Part shown: one piece after another, positions 41,449 through 49,970 of the stretch
How positions within the stretch are numbered: position 1 is the first letter of the stretch
Layout of the letters: each line of letters opens with the position of its first letter
Origin: Mycobacteroides immunogenum
Lineage (GTDB): Bacteria; Actinomycetota; Actinomycetes; Mycobacteriales; Mycobacteriaceae
DNA: 64,000 nucleotides
Direction of reading: 5' to 3'
Assembly: GCF_001605725.1 (NCBI RefSeq)
Contig: NZ_CP011530.1
Coordinates: 2,976,001 to 3,040,000, forward strand
Position numbers and translations under genes: made by a program
The notes under the pieces: generated by a model
What the model saw: only the letters and a program-made list of their open reading frames with translations
Databases searched by the model: none
What the model was told of the DNA's origin: nothing

Positions 41449-43239
41449 GTGTCGGTACGTGGGCAATGGCTGAGCTCGTCGCTCTCGCATCTGCATGACG
41501 ACGAGCGTTCGTCGGCTCCGCTCAATGAGCGCGAGCTCACCGCCATGAACCGCACGCGGCTGTTCGGCGCCACCGGAACCGCGCTGATGGCGATCGGTGC
41601 GCTCGGGGCTGGGGCGCGGCCCGTCATCCAGGATCCGATCTTCGGAGTGCGGCTGCTGAACCTGCCGTCGCGCATCCAGACAGTGTCCCTGACGATGACG
41701 ACCACCGGCGCCGTGATGATGACGCTGGCCTGGCTCATGTTGGGCCGCTTCGCCATCGGCAGCCTGCGCAACAAGAACGCCAACGGCCAGCGCGGACCGG
41801 TGCGCAGGATGTCACGGGGACAGCTCGACCGGACCCTGCTGCTGTGGATCCTGCCGCTACTCGTCGCGCCGCCGATGTACTCCAAGGACGTGTACTCCTA
41901 TCTGGCACAAAGCCAGATCGCCCGGCTCGGCAAGGACCCGTACACCGAGGGCCCGGCGGTCGCCCTCGGCCTGGATCACGTGTTCACACTCTCGGTACCC
42001 AGCCTGTGGCGAGAAACACCCGCGCCCTACGGCCCGTTGTTCCTGTGGATCGGCAAGGGCATCTCCCGGCTCACCGGCGACGACATCGTCGCCGGTGCGC
42101 TCTGCCATCGACTGGTCGAACTCCTCGGGGTGCTGCTGATCATCTGGGCCACCCCACGCCTGGCGCAGCGCTGCGGCGTCGCGGAGGTCAGCGCACTGTG
42201 GCTCGGCGCCGCCAACCCGCTGCTGCTGATGCACCTGATCGCCGGAATCCACAACGAGGCGCTCATGCTGGGCCTGATGCTGGCCGGTACCGAACTGGCC
42301 ATGCGGGGCGTCGATTCGACGCGATCACTCGCCGGGGTCAGGCATTGGCCGCGTTCACGCACCCAGTGGGCCAGTTGGGCCCCCTTGGGCAATCTGCTGG
42401 CCGGAACCGTGCTGATCACGGCGTCATCCCAGGTCAAGCTGCCATCTCTGTTGGCACTCGGGTTCGTCGGCATGGCACTGGCCCGCAGGTGGGGTGGCGG
42501 GTTCCGGGGGCTATTGCAGGCCGGGGCGCTGCTCGGAGCCGTCACCGGTGCCGTCACCGTGCTCATCGGCTGGGCCAGCGGGCTCGGATTCGGCTGGATT
42601 TACACGCTCGGCACCGCCAACGCGGTGCGCAGCTGGATGTCGCCGCCCACCCTCGTGGCGCTGGGCACCGGGCAGGTCGGCATCCTGCTCGGTCTCGGCG
42701 ATCACACCACCGCGATTTTGTCGCTCACCCGCGGCATCGGTATCGGCATCATCGCCATCGCGGTGTCCTGGCTGCTGTTCGCCGTGTTGCGCGGACGCCT
42801 GCATCCCGTCGGCGGGCTGGGTGTGGCCCTCGGCATCACCGTGCTGCTCTTCCCGGTGGTACAGCCCTGGTACCTGTTGTGGGCCATCATCCCGCTGGCC
42901 GCCTGGGCCACGCGCCCCGCCTTCCGCGGCACCGCGATCGGAATCACGCTGCTCGTGGGCATTTTCGGGCCCACCGCCAACGGCGACAGGTTCGCCTTGT
43001 TCCAGATCATCGACGCCACCGTGGCAAGCGCGATCATCGCGCTTCTGCTCATCGCTATCACGCACGACTATCTGCCATGGCGTCGGCTGCCTAACGGTGA
43101 CCAAGAGGCGCCGCTTACGCTGACTGACCGTGACGCAAGCATCGACCAGGACAGCACCACCAGTGCGGATGCGGTCGGTGACCAAGCGATACGGGACGAA
43201 CGCAGCACCGATCACCGCGTTGGACAGCCTGGACCTTGA
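41449..43239 (+). CDS. mptB: Alpha-(1->6)-mannopyranosyltransferase MptB (GT-C)
   Basis: 596-residue integral membrane mannosyltransferase using decaprenyl-phosphomannose for the lipomannan core. About 12-13 membrane helices; the GT-C catalytic loop after the first helices reads YSKDVYSYLAQSQIARLGKDPY with the key Asp. The GTG at 41449 follows a TACGCT -10 box by 6 nt, so the mRNA is probably leaderless; an ATG at 41365 lies ahead of that promoter. The last 37 codons overlap the ABC ATPase gene in another frame, so the C-terminal tail is unusual. Rv1459c counterpart. Confidence 0.9.
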   Translation: MSVRGQWLSSSLSHLHDDERSSAPLNERELTAMNRTRLFGATGTALMAIGALGAGARPVIQDPIFGVRLLNLPSRIQTVSLTMTTTGAVMMTLAWLMLGRFAIGSLRNKNANGQRGPVRRMSRGQLDRTLLLWILPLLVAPPMYSKDVYSYLAQSQIARLGKDPYTEGPAVALGLDHVFTLSVPSLWRETPAPYGPLFLWIGKGISRLTGDDIVAGALCHRLVELLGVLLIIWATPRLAQRCGVAEVSALWLGAANPLLLMHLIAGIHNEALMLGLMLAGTELAMRGVDSTRSLAGVRHWPRSRTQWASWAPLGNLLAGTVLITASSQVKLPSLLALGFVGMALARRWGGGFRGLLQAGALLGAVTGAVTVLIGWASGLGFGWIYTLGTANAVRSWMSPPTLVALGTGQVGILLGLGDHTTAILSLTRGIGIGIIAIAVSWLLFAVLRGRLHPVGGLGVALGITVLLFPVVQPWYLLWAIIPLAAWATRPAFRGTAIGITLLVGIFGPTANGDRFALFQIIDATVASAIIALLLIAITHDYLPWRRLPNGDQEAPLTLTDRDASIDQDSTTSADAVGDQAIRDERSTDHRVGQPGP

Positions 43240-44080
43240 GGTCCAGGAGGCGCAGGTCTTTGCGTTACTCGGTCCCAACGGCGCCGGAAAAACCACCACC
43301 GTCGAACTATGTGAAGGCTTCCTGCACCCCGACGAGGGCACCGTCGAAGTGCTCGGAATGGATCCGGTAGCCAAGAACTCCGCGGTGCGCGCACGCATCG
43401 GCGTCATGTTGCAGGGCGGCGGCGCCTACCCCACCGCCCGGGCCAGCGAGATGCTGGGATTGGTCGCCTCCTACTCCGCCAATCCCCTTGACCCACAGTG
43501 GCTTCTGGACACGCTCGGACTGACGGATGCCGCCCGCACCCCCTACCGGCGGCTATCCGGCGGGCAGCAGCAGCGCCTCGCGCTGGCCTGCGCACTGGTG
43601 GGCCGGCCCGAACTGGTCTTTCTCGACGAGCCCACCGCAGGCATGGACGCGCACGCACGGCTGGTGGTGTGGGAGCTGATCGACTGCCTGCGCCGCGACG
43701 GCGTCTCAGTGGTGCTGACCACCCACCACATGAAGGAGGCCGAGGAGCTCGCGGACCAGTTGATGATCATCGATCACGGTTCGGTGGTCGCCGCCGGCAC
43801 TCCCGCTGAGCTGATGCAGTCCGGCGCCGAGAATCAACTGCGCTTCTCCGCACCCCCGCGCCTGGACCTGACCCTGCTCACCTCTGCCCTGCCGGAGGGC
43901 TACAAGGTCGCGGAGGTGACCCCCGGCGAGTACCGGGTGGAAGGCGTCGTCGACCCGCAGGTGCTGGCCACCGTCACGGCCTGGTGCGCGCGGATGGACG
44001 TGCTGACCACCGATTTGCGCGTCGAGAAGCGCAGCCTCGAGGACGTGTTCCTCGACCTGACCGGCAGGGAATTGCGATGA
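43130..44080 (+). CDS. ABC transporter ATP-binding protein (DrrA-like)
   Basis: 316 residues. Walker A LLGPNGAGKTTTVELC, signature LSGGQQQRLAL, Walker B LVFLDEPTAGMD, then a C-terminal extension typical of exporter ATPases of the daunorubicin/ABC-2 type. It works with the membrane protein encoded next (ATGA overlap). The GTG at 43130 lies 110 nt inside mptB; an internal ATG at 43169 is possible. Rv1458c by order. Substrate unknown; proximity to mptB hints at envelope glycolipid export. Confidence 0.88.
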   Translation: MTQASTRTAPPVRMRSVTKRYGTNAAPITALDSLDLEVQEAQVFALLGPNGAGKTTTVELCEGFLHPDEGTVEVLGMDPVAKNSAVRARIGVMLQGGGAYPTARASEMLGLVASYSANPLDPQWLLDTLGLTDAARTPYRRLSGGQQQRLALACALVGRPELVFLDEPTAGMDAHARLVVWELIDCLRRDGVSVVLTTHHMKEAEELADQLMIIDHGSVVAAGTPAELMQSGAENQLRFSAPPRLDLTLLTSALPEGYKVAEVTPGEYRVEGVVDPQVLATVTAWCARMDVLTTDLRVEKRSLEDVFLDLTGRELR

Positions 44081-44874
44081 CCGACACCACCACACCCCGC
44101 TTCGATCCGGGCACCTTCTCCCCCGACCCACGGCCGAGTGCCGTGCACACCATGCTGTTCGCGCAGTTCTGGCTGGAACTCAAGCTGCTGCTGCGCAATG
44201 GCGAGCAGCTGTTGCTCACCATGTTCATTCCGATCACCCTGCTGATCGGCTTGACGCTGCTGCCACTGGGCCAGTTCCCTGGTTCACGCACCGACATCTT
44301 CGTGCCCGCCATCATGGCGCTGGCGGTCATCTCCACCGCATTCACGGGACAGGCGATCGCGGTCGGTTTCGATCGCCGTTACGGGGCCCTGAAACGCTTG
44401 GGCGCCACCGCATTACCGGTGTGGGGAATCATCGCGGGCAAGGCACTGGCCGTGGTCACCGTGGTGGTGCTGCAGGCTGCCGTCATCGGTGCGATCGGCG
44501 GCGCGCTGGGCTGGCGCCCGCACCCGGTGGGGCTGCTGCTGGGCGCGGTGGTGATCGCGATCGGCACCGCGACCTTCGTGGCGATGGGCCTGCTCCTGGG
44601 TGGCACACTGCGCGCGGAGATCGTGCTGGCGCTGGCCAACCTGCTCTGGTTCATCTTCGCCGGCCTCGGGGCGCTCACCCTTGAAGACGGCCGCACCACC
44701 GATGCGATTCCCCGCGCCGTGGTGCTGTTGGCGCGGCTCTCCCCCTCGGGCGCGCTCTCGGAGGCGCTCGCGGCCGCGATGACCCTTTCCGTGGACTGGT
44801 TCGCGATCGCCGTGCTCGCGGCGTGGGGTGCGTTGGCCGGCTACGGCGCGCTGCGCTGGTTCAAGTTCACCTGA
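44077..44874 (+). CDS. ABC-2 type transporter permease
   Basis: 265 residues with six membrane helices and a short N-terminal Pro-rich cytosolic segment: LLTMFIPITLLIGLTLLPLG, AIMALAVISTAFTGQAIAVG and onwards. ABC-2 permease that pairs with the preceding ATPase. The ATG overlaps the ATPase stop by 4 nt. Rv1457c by order. Confidence 0.87.
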   Translation: MTDTTTPRFDPGTFSPDPRPSAVHTMLFAQFWLELKLLLRNGEQLLLTMFIPITLLIGLTLLPLGQFPGSRTDIFVPAIMALAVISTAFTGQAIAVGFDRRYGALKRLGATALPVWGIIAGKALAVVTVVVLQAAVIGAIGGALGWRPHPVGLLLGAVVIAIGTATFVAMGLLLGGTLRAEIVLALANLLWFIFAGLGALTLEDGRTTDAIPRAVVLLARLSPSGALSEALAAAMTLSVDWFAIAVLAAWGALAGYGALRWFKFT

Positions 44875-44897
44875 CCGAGGCACACGGAGCTCACCTA

Positions 44898-44923
44898 CCC
44901 AACTACTACGAGCCGTAGTTGGG
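44898..44923 (+). repeat. Perfect 9-bp inverted repeat upstream of ctaA
   Basis: CCCAACTAC (44898-44906) and GTAGTTGGG (44915-44923) with an 8-nt spacer, ending 7 nt before the ctaA -10 box and covering the -35 region. It is followed by GGT, not a T-run, so an operator is likelier than a terminator for the ABC genes. Confidence 0.6.
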
Positions 44924-44930
44924 GGTGGCA

Positions 44931-44942
44931 TAGACTCTGCAC
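44931..44942 (+). promoter_or_regulatory. ctaA leaderless promoter
   Basis: TAGACT -10 box (44931-44936) six nucleotides before the GTG start of ctaA; no ribosome-binding site is present, so the transcript probably begins at the start codon. Confidence 0.65.
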
Positions 44943-45929
44943 GTGCTATATCGAGCGTTTCTGCGGGTAGTCGATCTGCTGCCGATGCCGAGCTTGCGCA
45001 CGCAGCGGCTCATCGCCGCGGCAGTGGTGCTCACACAGGGTGGCATTGCCGTCACCGGCGCTGTCGTCCGCGTCACCGCGTCCGGGCTCGGCTGCCCCAC
45101 CTGGCCACAATGCTTCCCCGGGAGCTTCACTCCCGTTGCCGTTGCCGAGGTTCCGCGCATTCACCAGGCAGTGGAATTCGGCAACCGGATGATCAGCTTC
45201 CTCGTCGTCATCACCGCGGCGCTGGCGGTGCTCGCGGTCACCCGCGCACGCCGTCGCCGCGAGGTGCTGGTGTACGCCTGGCTGATGCCGGCCTCGACGG
45301 TGCTCCAGGCCGTCATCGGCGGCATCACCGTGCGCACCGGCCTGCTCTGGTGGACCGTCGCGATCCATCTGCTCGTCTCGATGGGCATGGTGTGGCTGGC
45401 GACGCTCTTGTACGTGAAAGTCGGTGAGCCCGACGTCGTTTCCGATCTACCCACGGTGCCGCCGCCGCCCGCACCACTGGGCCGGCTCACCGCGTTGATC
45501 GGCATCACGCTGGCCGCGGTCTTGGTGGCAGGCACGCTGGTCACCGGCGCCGGGCCACATGCCGGCGATAAGAGCATCACCCGGGTGGTGCCCCGGCTGC
45601 AGATCGAGATCACCACCTTGGTGCACCTGCACGGCACGCTGCTCATCGCCTACCTCGCATTGCTGCTGGGGCTCGGCTTCGGGCTGGCCGCCGTGGGGGT
45701 GACCCGACGCATCTGGGTCCGCTTCACCGTGTTGCTCGCGCTCACCGCGGCGCAGGCGCTCGTCGGGGTCGTGCAGTTCTACACCGGCGTGCCGGCCGTG
45801 CTTGTCGCGGTGCACGTCGCCGGCGCGGCGGCCTGCACCGCCGCCACCGCGGCGCTCTGGGCTGCCCTCACCACGCCCGAGCTAGCCGCGACCGCGTTGC
45901 CCCAGCGGGCCGAGACCCAAGCGCTCTAA
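44943..45929 (+). CDS. ctaA: Heme A synthase (CtaA/COX15)
   Basis: Oxidises the heme O methyl group to make heme A for the aa3 cytochrome oxidase. 328 residues, eight membrane helices in two similar halves; heme-ligand His residues lie in PRIHQAVEFGNR, AIHLLVSMGMV, LVHLHGTLLI and VAVHVAGAA. A Cys pair loop TASGLGCPTWPQCFPG is typical of actinobacterial type. Works with CtaB (49958). It converges with the ATP-grasp gene, whose 3' end overlaps it by 48 nt. Rv1456c. Confidence 0.92.
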   Translation: MLYRAFLRVVDLLPMPSLRTQRLIAAAVVLTQGGIAVTGAVVRVTASGLGCPTWPQCFPGSFTPVAVAEVPRIHQAVEFGNRMISFLVVITAALAVLAVTRARRRREVLVYAWLMPASTVLQAVIGGITVRTGLLWWTVAIHLLVSMGMVWLATLLYVKVGEPDVVSDLPTVPPPPAPLGRLTALIGITLAAVLVAGTLVTGAGPHAGDKSITRVVPRLQIEITTLVHLHGTLLIAYLALLLGLGFGLAAVGVTRRIWVRFTVLLALTAAQALVGVVQFYTGVPAVLVAVHVAGAAACTAATAALWAALTTPELAATALPQRAETQAL

Positions 45930-46847
45930 CGCATCCTCGACACCGATCACGAACTTGCGCTGAGCGAGATCGCGTTCCTCGGTCTCCAGCTGCCGCCAGC
46001 CCAGGGAAGGCTCGACCAGCTCGAGCTCAAGCAGCCGCGGATCGTTGTCATGCACCCCGCCGATCACATCGACACGTGCGTAGAGCAGCTCGTTCATCGC
46101 GACACCGGATTTTGTTGCCGCCGCGGCCAATGCGGCAGCGCCAAATCTCCACAGTGCCGACGACGGCCTGACCGGCGCCAGCGTTTCGGAATGGAAGAGC
46201 CCCGACTCGTCCACCGCCGCGGCGGACCCGGCCGGCGCCAGCAGCGCGCCCTTGGTGAACGCATGCGAGGGTTCGCCGTTGAGGAAGACCAGCGCCGTCT
46301 CTCCATGCGAGTCGACCCGCGAGTCGTAGGGCTGAATCAGTACGGTGCGCCCCTCGTCCTGCAGGCCCTCCGCATGATTGCGCGCGGCTTCTGGGCAGGT
46401 GAAGCGGCCGGCGCCGCGAGATCCGCCCGCCACCGCCGGCTTGATGACGAGTTCGCCATCGGGCAGCACGATCGGATCGCCGGGGGCGAAGAACGTGCTA
46501 GGCACCGTCGAAATACCTGCTGAGGCAAGATCATTCAAATAGCGCTTGTCGGTGTTCCAACGCACCACCGGCAGCGGGTTGAGCACATTGCGTACCGATC
46601 CTGCCCACCGTAGGAATTCCTCGAGGCGTTCGGGGTAGTCCCAGGTGGCACGCAGAATCACCAGGTCTGCCTGCGCGACCTCAGGATCGTCCCAGGACAA
46701 CCACCGTGCATGCAGATCACGAACCCGCAGTGCGGCAACGAGTTCGGCGTCGTCACCGTCACCGGAGACGAGCTGCGGACAACCGGCTAGAACGATGCGC
46801 GGATGGAAGATATCCGGCCGTCCCAGCCTTACGTCCGGGCGACCCAC
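45882..46847 (-). CDS. ATP-grasp domain protein
   Basis: 321 residues resembling the ATP-grasp ligases of the glutathione-synthetase/RimK type: N-terminal IVLAGCPQLVSGDGDD and LRATWDYPERLEEFLRW, central nucleotide-site ELVIKPAVAGGSRGAGRF and Mg-binding LLELELVEPSLGWR near the C-terminus. Substrate unknown. It overlaps the upstream 103-residue gene by 19 nt; a start later than the GTG at 46847 is possible. Its 3' end overlaps ctaA by 48 nt on the other strand. Confidence 0.78.
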   Translation of the reverse strand: MGRPDVRLGRPDIFHPRIVLAGCPQLVSGDGDDAELVAALRVRDLHARWLSWDDPEVAQADLVILRATWDYPERLEEFLRWAGSVRNVLNPLPVVRWNTDKRYLNDLASAGISTVPSTFFAPGDPIVLPDGELVIKPAVAGGSRGAGRFTCPEAARNHAEGLQDEGRTVLIQPYDSRVDSHGETALVFLNGEPSHAFTKGALLAPAGSAAAVDESGLFHSETLAPVRPSSALWRFGAAALAAAATKSGVAMNELLYARVDVIGGVHDNDPRLLELELVEPSLGWRQLETEERDLAQRKFVIGVEDALERLGLGPLGQRGRG

Positions 46848-47140
46848 CCGGCCATCTTCTTGGCGTGACCCGGCGCAGGGTTGGCGGTGCTGACCAGCTC
46901 GCGATCCCAGCCTTCGGCGACCTCGATGCCTTCCACAGCAGCGACGGCCGCGTGGGCGGTCTCCAGGTCGGCGACTACCTGATCGCCCAGAATCCCATCG
47001 GCACCCACGAGGGTGATGCGCACCCCAGCCTCTCCTACGGGCTGCAACACTGCCTTGGTAGGCATGTGGTGCGCCTTCACGAAGGCCGTCAGTGCGCGGT
47101 GCACGGTGGACGGGACCGTGGGTTTGGCATCCTCAGACAT
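46829..47140 (-). CDS. Small conserved protein of unknown function
   Basis: 103 residues, soluble, no motif I recognise. It has an N-terminal helical part (STVHRALTAFVKAHHM), a beta strand RITLVGADG and an alpha-helical AHAAVAAVEGIEV. Starts at ATG 47140. It overlaps the ATP-grasp gene downstream and lies 9 nt after the 76-residue gene, so the three could be one operon. Confidence 0.65.
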   Translation of the reverse strand: MSEDAKPTVPSTVHRALTAFVKAHHMPTKAVLQPVGEAGVRITLVGADGILGDQVVADLETAHAAVAAVEGIEVAEGWDRELVSTANPAPGHAKKMAGWVART

Positions 47141-47149
47141 GAGTAAAGA

Positions 47150-47380
47150 CTACGGCTTGCCACGAGCGATGCGCGAACGGTCCACGGTCGCCGCAACCGC
47201 GGACCGGGCCGCGGTCAGCGCCTGCTCCTCGGCCGGATAGCTGACAGCGGGCTGCTCCGCGATGAGCGCCTGCCCCTGGTCGGCCTCAAACCGGACCTCC
47301 CAGGACCAGGCGCCACCCACGAGCTCGGTCGTCGTGATGACCAAACGCACTCCGTGATAGATCTCGTGGTACTGCACCAT
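47150..47380 (-). CDS. Small protein of unknown function
   Basis: 76 residues starting MVQYHEIYHGVRLVITTTEL, rich in Trp/Val in the middle (GGAWSWEVRFEADQG) and with a basic end (RSRIARGKP). The ATG at 47380 has AGTAGGG 5 nt upstream. No family recognised. It heads the small cluster with the 103-residue and ATP-grasp genes. Confidence 0.6.
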   Translation of the reverse strand: MVQYHEIYHGVRLVITTTELVGGAWSWEVRFEADQGQALIAEQPAVSYPAEEQALTAARSAVAATVDRSRIARGKP

Positions 47381-47422
47381 TCGGACCCTACTCACGACGC
47401 CCCGCCGACGAACCGATCCGGA

Positions 47423-48700
47423 TCAGCTGCCACCCGGGCCCCCGAACCACAGCGTCTCGCTCCAGGGCGCCGCGTACAGATTGACTTGCGCGGTGTACCA
47501 CGCCGGCCATCCCTGCGACGGCGTCAGGTTGGCATTGATCATCGCGCCGCCCTGCGGCGGCCAGTAGCCGATCTGCCGCTGGTACGCGGCATGCTGCCAA
47601 CCCTGATTGGCGAATGCGCCGCTGCCCATGGCCGGAAAACTGGTGGTACCCACGGTTTCACCGCCGTAGTCGATTTCGGCGGCGCTCGTCTTCAGTGCCC
47701 CGTTGCCGAACAGCGTGTCGGGGTAATAGCCGATGGCGTTGCTGCCCTGGGTGCCGTTGAAATAGAGCCACCAGCGACCGCCGGTATGCCAGTAGGCCAG
47801 TTCGATCTGGTACTGGGCGCCGCCGGGAACACTGATCGGACCGAGGGCCATACCCGGCGAGAACGACGATGAGGTCTGCACGAAGGCGTGGCAGCTCAAG
47901 TTGTAGCAGCCGGTCGAGCCGTAATCATCAGCCGTCCAATAGGTGAACAGATGCGGCTGGGCGTCTCCGTACAGCTGCGGGTAGACCTGCCACCCGCATT
48001 CGACGGTTTGCAGACCGCCGCCGCTGCCGCCGACATACCAGTGCTGAGACAGCGAGAACACCTGATTCGCGCCTATGCCGGGCCGCCACAGATTCAAAAA
48101 GCTGTGCCCGCCGCCGTTGGTGACGTTCTGGTACGCATGCGCCCAGCGGTGCGTGGCGGGAACGGTGGGCGGCTCGACCGCACGCGGAGGCCGCCCAGCA
48201 CCACCGGGTCCCTTACGCATGAACGCCTTCAGCGACGGAAAGCGCGCCAAATCGGTCAGCGTGATCCGGCGCATCGGAATGGTCCCATCGGGGCCCTGCA
48301 TCGCGTTGCCGTACCAGTCCTTACGCTGCGCCCCTGTCTCCGGGCTGGCCGCCGCCGCGGTCCTGATTTCGTCCTCGTCGACGGCCTCGGTGCCGCCCCC
48401 GATGGTCGGCAGATCGGGCGCCTTGGCCACCCGCTCGGACGAGCCGCGCAGCGCCGGCTGCTGTTCGACCGGAATGCAGTCGAAGACCGCCCCGGTCTCA
48501 TCGACGAAACTGTGTGCGGCGTCGACGCCGTCGTACAGTCGCACGAGGTGTGCCCGCATGTCTTCGAAGGCGTCCTCGTGGGTGACTCGCGCTGCCGCGA
48601 CGGCGGCATGCGCGGTGAAGCTGGCGGACTCCAGTGAGTCCCGAAAATCACGCAGCGACTGAATCCCTTTCGGAGCCGCTGGCTTTCGTGGCCTGGTCAT
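47423..48700 (-). CDS. Neprosin-domain protein (glutamic-peptidase-like)
   Basis: 425 residues from the ATG at 48700 (AAGGAG 7 nt upstream). The N-terminal third is a linker without signal peptide. The C-terminal half (about 190-425) matches the neprosin/DUF239 fold known from plants: VECGWQVYPQLYGDAQPHLF, YWTADDYGSTGCYNLSCHAF, FVQTSSSFSPGMALG, GGAQYQIELAYWHTGGRWWL and the block with EIDYGGETVG, MGSGAFANQGWQHAAY. The two Glu (in VECGWQ and AEIDYGGE) are at the places of the catalytic glutamates of neprosin. The lack of a signal peptide is odd. Rare in bacteria; may be acquired. Confidence 0.75.
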   Translation of the reverse strand: MTRPRKPAAPKGIQSLRDFRDSLESASFTAHAAVAAARVTHEDAFEDMRAHLVRLYDGVDAAHSFVDETGAVFDCIPVEQQPALRGSSERVAKAPDLPTIGGGTEAVDEDEIRTAAAASPETGAQRKDWYGNAMQGPDGTIPMRRITLTDLARFPSLKAFMRKGPGGAGRPPRAVEPPTVPATHRWAHAYQNVTNGGGHSFLNLWRPGIGANQVFSLSQHWYVGGSGGGLQTVECGWQVYPQLYGDAQPHLFTYWTADDYGSTGCYNLSCHAFVQTSSSFSPGMALGPISVPGGAQYQIELAYWHTGGRWWLYFNGTQGSNAIGYYPDTLFGNGALKTSAAEIDYGGETVGTTSFPAMGSGAFANQGWQHAAYQRQIGYWPPQGGAMINANLTPSQGWPAWYTAQVNLYAAPWSETLWFGGPGGS

Positions 48701-48867
48701 TACCCTTCTCCTTATCGCGCTGGTCTCATGAATGAACTCGAGAGTTGCCAATGCCGGGGCGGCAGTGACGGTTCAACGCTCGCGAAAAAGATGACGCGGG
48801 ACACGAGTAGCGGGCTACTCGATTCGGCGGCCACATCTTGGCCTGGGACTGCTGAATACTGGAACCC

Positions 48868-49845
48868 ATGCGCGCCATCGAGGTACCCGTGACCGGAGGA
48901 CCGGACGTCCTCACTCTCGTCGAAAAGACCGACCCCACGCCGGGTCCCGGCGAAGTGCTCATCGACGTCGACGCGGTGGGAGTCAACTTCCGCGACGTCT
49001 ATCTGCGCAACGGCAGCTATGCCGCACCGCTCCCCCACATCCCGGGTTCCGAGGTGAGCGGCGTGGTGAGTGCGGTCGGCGAGGGTGTGCACAGCCTGGT
49101 TCCCGGCGATCGCGTCGCCAGCCCGGTCGCGGCCTGGGGATACGCCGAATCGACCACGGCCCCTGCCGATTACACCGCCAAGGTACCCGAGGGTCTCTCC
49201 GCCGAGGTGGCGGCGAGTTCCCTGCTACAAGGAATCACCGCGCACTATCTGTTGACCTCGGTCTACCCCGTTGCGGCCGGTGACACCGTGCTGGTGCACG
49301 CCGGTGCCGGCGGCATGGGTCTGCTGCTGACCCAGTGGGCAACGTATCGGGGAGTCAGGGTCATCACCACCGTGTCGAGCGAGGCGAAAGAGAAGCTGTC
49401 CCGGGAGGCCGGCGCGGCGGAGGTACTCTCGTACCCGAACCCTGACGATCCCTCCGAATTCGCCGCACAAATCCTGGAATTGACCGCGGGCGAAGGTGTC
49501 GCGGTCGCCTACGACGGAGTCGGCAAGTCCACCTTCGAGGCAAGCCTGGCGGCGGTCCGGGTGCGTGGCCTGATTGCCCTGTACGGGGCGGCCAGCGGGC
49601 AGGTGCCGCCCTTCGACCCGCAGCGCCTCACCGCGAAATCGGCGGTATTGACCCGTCCCACCATGGGGCATTTCATCCGGAACCCCGAAGAGTTCGCCTG
49701 GCGTGCCAACGACGTACTGGACCTGGTGTCGCGCGGCACGCTGAAGATCACTGTGGGCGCCAGCTACGCACTCGACCAGGCCGCCCAGGCCCATATCGAT
49801 CTGGAGGCACGCAAGACCACCGGGTCTGTGGTGCTCATCCCCTGA
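48868..49845 (+). CDS. qor: NADPH:quinone oxidoreductase (Qor-like MDR)
   Basis: 325-residue medium-chain reductase without Zn ligands, of the quinone oxidoreductase type: N-terminal VTGGPDVLTLVEKTDPTPGPGEVLI, GVNFRDVYLRNGSY, NADPH loop HAGAGGMGLLLTQWA and AYDGVGKSTFEASLA. Catalyses one-electron reduction of quinones or reduction of enoyl substrates. Rv1454c by order. The stretch 48701-48867 upstream has no gene. Confidence 0.9.
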   Translation: MRAIEVPVTGGPDVLTLVEKTDPTPGPGEVLIDVDAVGVNFRDVYLRNGSYAAPLPHIPGSEVSGVVSAVGEGVHSLVPGDRVASPVAAWGYAESTTAPADYTAKVPEGLSAEVAASSLLQGITAHYLLTSVYPVAAGDTVLVHAGAGGMGLLLTQWATYRGVRVITTVSSEAKEKLSREAGAAEVLSYPNPDDPSEFAAQILELTAGEGVAVAYDGVGKSTFEASLAAVRVRGLIALYGAASGQVPPFDPQRLTAKSAVLTRPTMGHFIRNPEEFAWRANDVLDLVSRGTLKITVGASYALDQAAQAHIDLEARKTTGSVVLIP

Positions 49846-49851
49846 TCCACC

Positions 49852-49909
49852 GAGCGCGGCGTTGCGCACGCGGACACGCCGTGTGCGGGCGTGCCTAACG
49901 CCGCGCTCG
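49852..49909 (+). repeat. Dispersed intergenic repeat, copy A
   Basis: A 58-bp imperfect palindrome between qor and ctaB: GAGCGCGGCGTTGCGCACG, then CGGACACGCCGTGTGCGGG, then GTGCCTAACGCCGCGCTCG which is the inverse of the start. Copies occur at 22204 and 154. Could serve as a bidirectional terminator between the convergent qor and ctaB. Confidence 0.6.
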
Positions 49910-49970
49910 CGGTCAGAGCTGGAACCGTGTGCGGCGTGCCTAACGCCGCGCTCGCGGTCAGAGCTGGAAC
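49881..49970. repeat. Tandem 45-bp duplication covering the ctaB 3' end
   Basis: Units 49881-49925 and 49927-49970 are identical except for one extra G in the first. Each contains TCAGAGCTGGAAC, which is the ctaB stop and last codons read from the plus strand. So the ctaB end plus 31 bp downstream has been duplicated once. Recent slippage or recombination between repeat arms is likely. Confidence 0.7.
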
